8,290 nucleotides of DNA from an uncultured Thalassospira sp. (GTDB lineage Bacteria; Pseudomonadota; Alphaproteobacteria; Rhodospirillales_A; Thalassospiraceae): contig CAMPHD010000128.1 of NCBI GenBank assembly GCA_946885765.1, forward strand, positions 1-8,290, read 5' to 3'. Positions 5,944 through 8,290 of this stretch are shown here, piece by piece. Each line of letters starts with the position of its first letter. Position 1 is the stretch's first letter. The notes under the pieces were generated by a model. It searched no databases. It was given only the letters and a program-made list of their open reading frames with translations, and had not been told where the DNA came from. The position numbers were made by a program, and so were the translations under genes.

Positions 5944-7221
5944 CTATCCGCGCGGTGAAATCACCTCGACACCGCCCATATAGGGCTTCAATGCATCCGG
6001 CACACGGATTGAACCATCTGCCTGCTGATAGTTTTCCATCACCGCAATCAGGCAACGGCCAACCGCAAGCCCCGACCCGTTCAGGGTATGGACAAAGCTG
6101 GTTTTCTTGTCGCCTGCGGCACGGTAACGCGCATTCATGCGACGTGCCTGGAAATCACCCGTGTTCGAGCAGGACGAAATCTCGCGATATTTGCCCTGCC
6201 CCGGAAGCCAGACTTCAATATCAAACGTTTTGCGAGCGGCAAAACCGATATCGCCCGAACAGAGAACCACCGTCCGGTATGGAAGTTCGAGACGTTCCAG
6301 AACCGTTTCCGCACAGCGGGTTTTACGATCAAGTTCTTCGTTCGATTTATCGGCTGCCACCACAGACACCATTTCAACCTTTGAAAACTGGTGCTGACGG
6401 ATCATGCCGCGTGTGTCACGCCCTGCCGAACCGGCTTCCGAACGGAAACACTGGGTCAGCGCGGTATAGCGAAGCGGCAATGCGGCTTCGTCGATAATTT
6501 CGCTCGCCACCTGATTGGTCAGGGTCACTTCGGATGTCGGGATCAGCCACATATCGTTGGTAGTTCTGAACGAATCTTCGGCAAACTTCGGCAGCTGACC
6601 GGTGCCAAACATCGCATCATCGCGCACCAGCATTGGCGTGATGGTTTCTTCGTAGCCATGCTCGTTCACATGCAGGTCCAGCATGAACTGGCCCAATGCC
6701 CGTTCAAGCTTTGCTAGGCCACCACGCAGAATAACAAAACGCGAACCCGAAAGTTTAGCCGCAGTTTCGAAATCCATCATGCCAAGCTTGTCGCCGATAT
6801 CGAAATGTTCAAGCGGCTTGAAGTCAAATTCGCCGGGAGTTCCCCTTTTACGAACTTCAACATTGTCATCTTCGCTTTCGCCTGCGGGCACTTCCGCATC
6901 CATGACGTTGGGAAGCGACGACAGCAAAAGATCAAGCTGCTCGTTAAGACCTGCCTGTCCGTCTTCGGCGTCCTTGATCCGGTCTTTGAGCGTGCTCATC
7001 TCGGACATCAGCTCGTCGGCATTGCCGCCACTCTGGCGCAGTTTGCCTATTTCACCGGAAATGGATTTGCGGCGCGCTAGCATTTCCTGATGTTCAGTCA
7101 TCAGACGACGACGGTCTGCATCGATATCGATCAGACGCTGGGCGGTCATTTCAACCTTGCGCGCGGTCATCGCCGCGTCAAAGGCCTCGGGATTGTCACG
7201 AATCCATTTAATGTCGTGCAT
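5944..7221 (-). CDS. serS: Seryl-tRNA synthetase
   Basis: SerRS attaches serine to tRNA-Ser (and to tRNA-Sec where present) in the cytoplasm. The 425-residue product is full length for the bacterial class II enzyme. The N-terminal tRNA-binding arm is a long antiparallel coiled coil (about residues 27-100, rich in Arg, Glu and Leu) that clamps the long variable arm of tRNA-Ser. The catalytic core has the TSE serine-binding loop at 229-231, class II motif 2 at 257-283 ([20 protein letters not shown]), and motif 3 [17 protein letters not shown] at 381-397 with its conserved Arg389. The ATG at 7221 has AAGGTG 7 nt upstream. It follows tatC by 112 nt and precedes surE by 9 nt. The 112-nt gap carries a stem-loop and direct repeat, so it may have its own expression control. 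Confidence 0.98.
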   Translation of the reverse strand: MHDIKWIRDNPEAFDAAMTARKVEMTAQRLIDIDADRRRLMTEHQEMLARRKSISGEIGKLRQSGGNADELMSEMSTLKDRIKDAEDGQAGLNEQLDLLLSSLPNVMDAEVPAGESEDDNVEVRKRGTPGEFDFKPLEHFDIGDKLGMMDFETAAKLSGSRFVILRGGLAKLERALGQFMLDLHVNEHGYEETITPMLVRDDAMFGTGQLPKFAEDSFRTTNDMWLIPTSEVTLTNQVASEIIDEAALPLRYTALTQCFRSEAGSAGRDTRGMIRQHQFSKVEMVSVVAADKSNEELDRKTRCAETVLERLELPYRTVVLCSGDIGFAARKTFDIEVWLPGQGKYREISSCSNTGDFQARRMNARYRAAGDKKTSFVHTLNGSGLAVGRCLIAVMENYQQADGSIRVPDALKPYMGGVEVISPRG

Positions 7222-7244
7222 GAAACGGCACCTTATTCTTCAAC

Positions 7245-7265
7245 TATTCGGGCAATTATTCGGGC
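7245..7265 (-). repeat. 9-bp tandem direct repeat upstream of serS
   Basis: GCCCGAATA occurs twice on the minus strand (7265-7257 and 7253-7245) with 3 nt between, a 12-bp period, about 24 nt before the serS start. It could be a protein-binding site or chance; nothing else in the window repeats it as far as I can see. Confidence 0.4.
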
Positions 7266-7276
7266 TTTTATACGAT

Positions 7277-7299
7277 GGGGTGGACGCTTGGTCCACCCC
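7277..7299 (-). other. GC-rich stem-loop between tatC and serS
   Basis: GGGGTGGAC (plus strand 7277-7285) and GTCCACCCC (7291-7299) form a perfect 9-bp stem with a 5-nt loop, 34 nt past the tatC stop. In the direction of transcription the following bases are ATCGTATAAAAG, without a T-run, so it is not a classical terminator. It may act as an mRNA processing or 3'-end stability element that lets tatC and serS be expressed at different levels. Confidence 0.55.
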
Positions 7300-7333
7300 G
7301 CCAGATCGGACTTTCGAGAACCGGATAATTCAA

Positions 7334-8290
7334 TCAGCGCGCGCTGTTGAAATCATCCTCGTCATCGTCGCCTTTCGCGGAACCCGAAGATCGGGATGAC
7401 GAAGACGTATCAAGCTTTGGCGCAGAACCGGCAAGTGCCTTGAAATCACTCTTGTCATCCGTTTTGCCATCGCCGTCGCCATAATCTGCTGCCGCAGCAG
7501 CTGACCCTTGGGCGTCTACATCATCTTTGTTGCTTTCGGTATCTTCTTCTTTTCCGTCAAGCTCGGCGTCTTCTTCCGCTTCGCGGCGCGCACGCTTACG
7601 TTCCGATATCCGTGCCATCACGATGGAAATTTCGTACAGGATGATAATCGGAATAGCCAAACCAACCTGCGAAATCAAATCGGGTGGCGTCAGTACCGCG
7701 GCAAAGACAAAGGCGATCACAACCGCATATTTACGGCGTTTGGCAAGCGAGTCTGCTGTCACGATCCCGGCTCGCGCCATCAGGGTCAACAACACCGGCA
7801 ACTGGAAACACAGGCCAAAGGCAAAAATCAGCTTCATAACCAGCGAAAGATATTCGCCAACCTTTGCTTCAAGCTGAATGGCAAGCCCAGATGCGCCCCC
7901 GGCACTTTCAAAGCTGAGGAAGAATTTCCACGCCAGCGGCATGATCAGATAATAAACCAGCGCCCCGCCTGCCAGAAACAATACCGGTGTAGCAAATAGA
8001 AACGGCATGAAAGCCGAGCGTTCGTTCTTGTACAGCCCCGGCGCGACAAACGCCCAGAACTGCCCAAGAAACACCGGTGCCGAAACAAAGCACGCAGCAA
8101 AGAACGAAACTTTTACATAGGTGAAGAATACCTCGGTGAGCGCGGTATAGATCATGCGCCGGTCCGGCCCCATAACGTCGGCCAATGGCCGGACAAGGAA
8201 ACCGTAAATATCTTCGACAAAGTAATAACAGATGCCGAAAGTGATAAAGAGTGCCAGAACCGCCCAGGTCAGACGATTCCGAAGCTCGAT
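7334..8290 (-). CDS. tatC: TatC, twin-arginine translocase receptor (5' end missing)
   Basis: TatC is the inner-membrane receptor that recognises twin-arginine signal peptides and organises TatA/TatB for export of folded proteins. The reading frame is open to the window edge; 318 residues are visible, starting IELRNRLTWA, the usual (HL)xELRxRL start, so roughly a dozen codons are missing. Six membrane segments can be seen (about 8-26, 62-82, 97-120, 150-170, 188-205, 208-226). APGLYKNER at 83-91 holds Glu90, the equivalent of the signal-peptide-binding Glu of E. coli TatC. KVGEYLSLV and LTPPDLISQ (200-208) are conserved. FGLCFQLPVL has Gln163 where E. coli has a Glu. After the last helix comes an unusual charged, low-complexity tail of about 90 residues (227-318) rich in Asp, Glu, Lys, Ser and Ala, absent from the 258-residue E. 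coli protein. tatA and tatB are expected upstream, outside the window. Confidence 0.96.
   Translation of the reverse strand: MELRNRLTWAVLALFITFGICYYFVEDIYGFLVRPLADVMGPDRRMIYTALTEVFFTYVKVSFFAACFVSAPVFLGQFWAFVAPGLYKNERSAFMPFLFATPVLFLAGGALVYYLIMPLAWKFFLSFESAGGASGLAIQLEAKVGEYLSLVMKLIFAFGLCFQLPVLLTLMARAGIVTADSLAKRRKYAVVIAFVFAAVLTPPDLISQVGLAIPIIILYEISIVMARISERKRARREAEEDAELDGKEEDTESNKDDVDAQGSAAAAADYGDGDGKTDDKSDFKALAGSAPKLDTSSSSRSSGSAKGDDDEDDFNSAR

Noticed and set aside
5955..6497. Plus-strand 180-codon frame opposite serS
   Set aside because: It is antisense to the conserved catalytic core of SerRS and has no recognisable domain.
7277..7299. Rho-independent terminator after tatC
   Set aside because: The stem is strong but no T-run follows on either strand, so it is reported only as a stem-loop.
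7508..7999. Plus-strand 163-codon frame opposite tatC
   Set aside because: It is antisense to the TatC helices and tail; composition reflects the opposite strand and no family is recognisable.
8183..8185. TTG at 8185 as the tatC start
   Set aside because: The frame continues upstream to the window edge with the conserved ELRNRL start region and first membrane helix of TatC.

Overview
The window is a chromosomal segment of protein-export and envelope-maintenance genes. It most likely comes from an alphaproteobacterium, and the gene order and protein sequences suggest a marine Rhodospirillales type such as Thalassospira. That assignment is from memory of typical sequences, not from a search. 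Coding density is high, GC content looks like the mid-50s by eye, and I see no tRNA, rRNA, CRISPR array, insertion sequence or other mobile DNA.

Layout. Read in their direction of transcription (minus strand, from position 8290 down to 1), the genes are tatC (5' end cut by the window edge), serS, surE, pcm, an nlpD-type LysM/LytM lipoprotein gene, then yajC, secD and the first 35 codons of secF. The only plus-strand gene is an AAA+-like ATPase of the DUF815 family (2450-3313). It sits between nlpD and yajC, is convergent with nlpD and shares a bidirectional terminator with it. It is divergent from yajC across a 236-bp intergenic region that must hold the promoters for both.

Transcription units. 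serS-surE-pcm is tightly packed: 9 nt between serS and surE, and a 4-nt GTGA stop/start overlap between surE and pcm. nlpD follows after 57 nt. tatC and serS are separated by 112 nt that hold a GC-rich stem-loop and a short direct repeat. yajC and secD are separated by 135 nt that contain a convincing intrinsic terminator, followed by a small set of competing hairpins next to the secD ribosome binding site. secD and secF are 19 nt apart.

How the genes work together. TatC is the receptor of the twin-arginine translocase for folded proteins. YajC, SecD and SecF form the accessory complex that uses the proton-motive force to help the Sec channel move unfolded proteins. SurE (nucleotidase) and Pcm (isoaspartyl protein repair) are stress and maintenance enzymes. 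The NlpD-like lipoprotein probably activates murein amidases during cell separation. SerS charges tRNA-Ser. The surE-pcm-nlpD order is the same as in Escherichia coli, but here rpoS does not follow. The DUF815 ATPase has no assigned function. The most interesting points are that gene's position within the export cluster, the terminator and alternative hairpins ahead of secD, and the long acidic tail on TatC. No gene-free stretch exceeds 300 bases.
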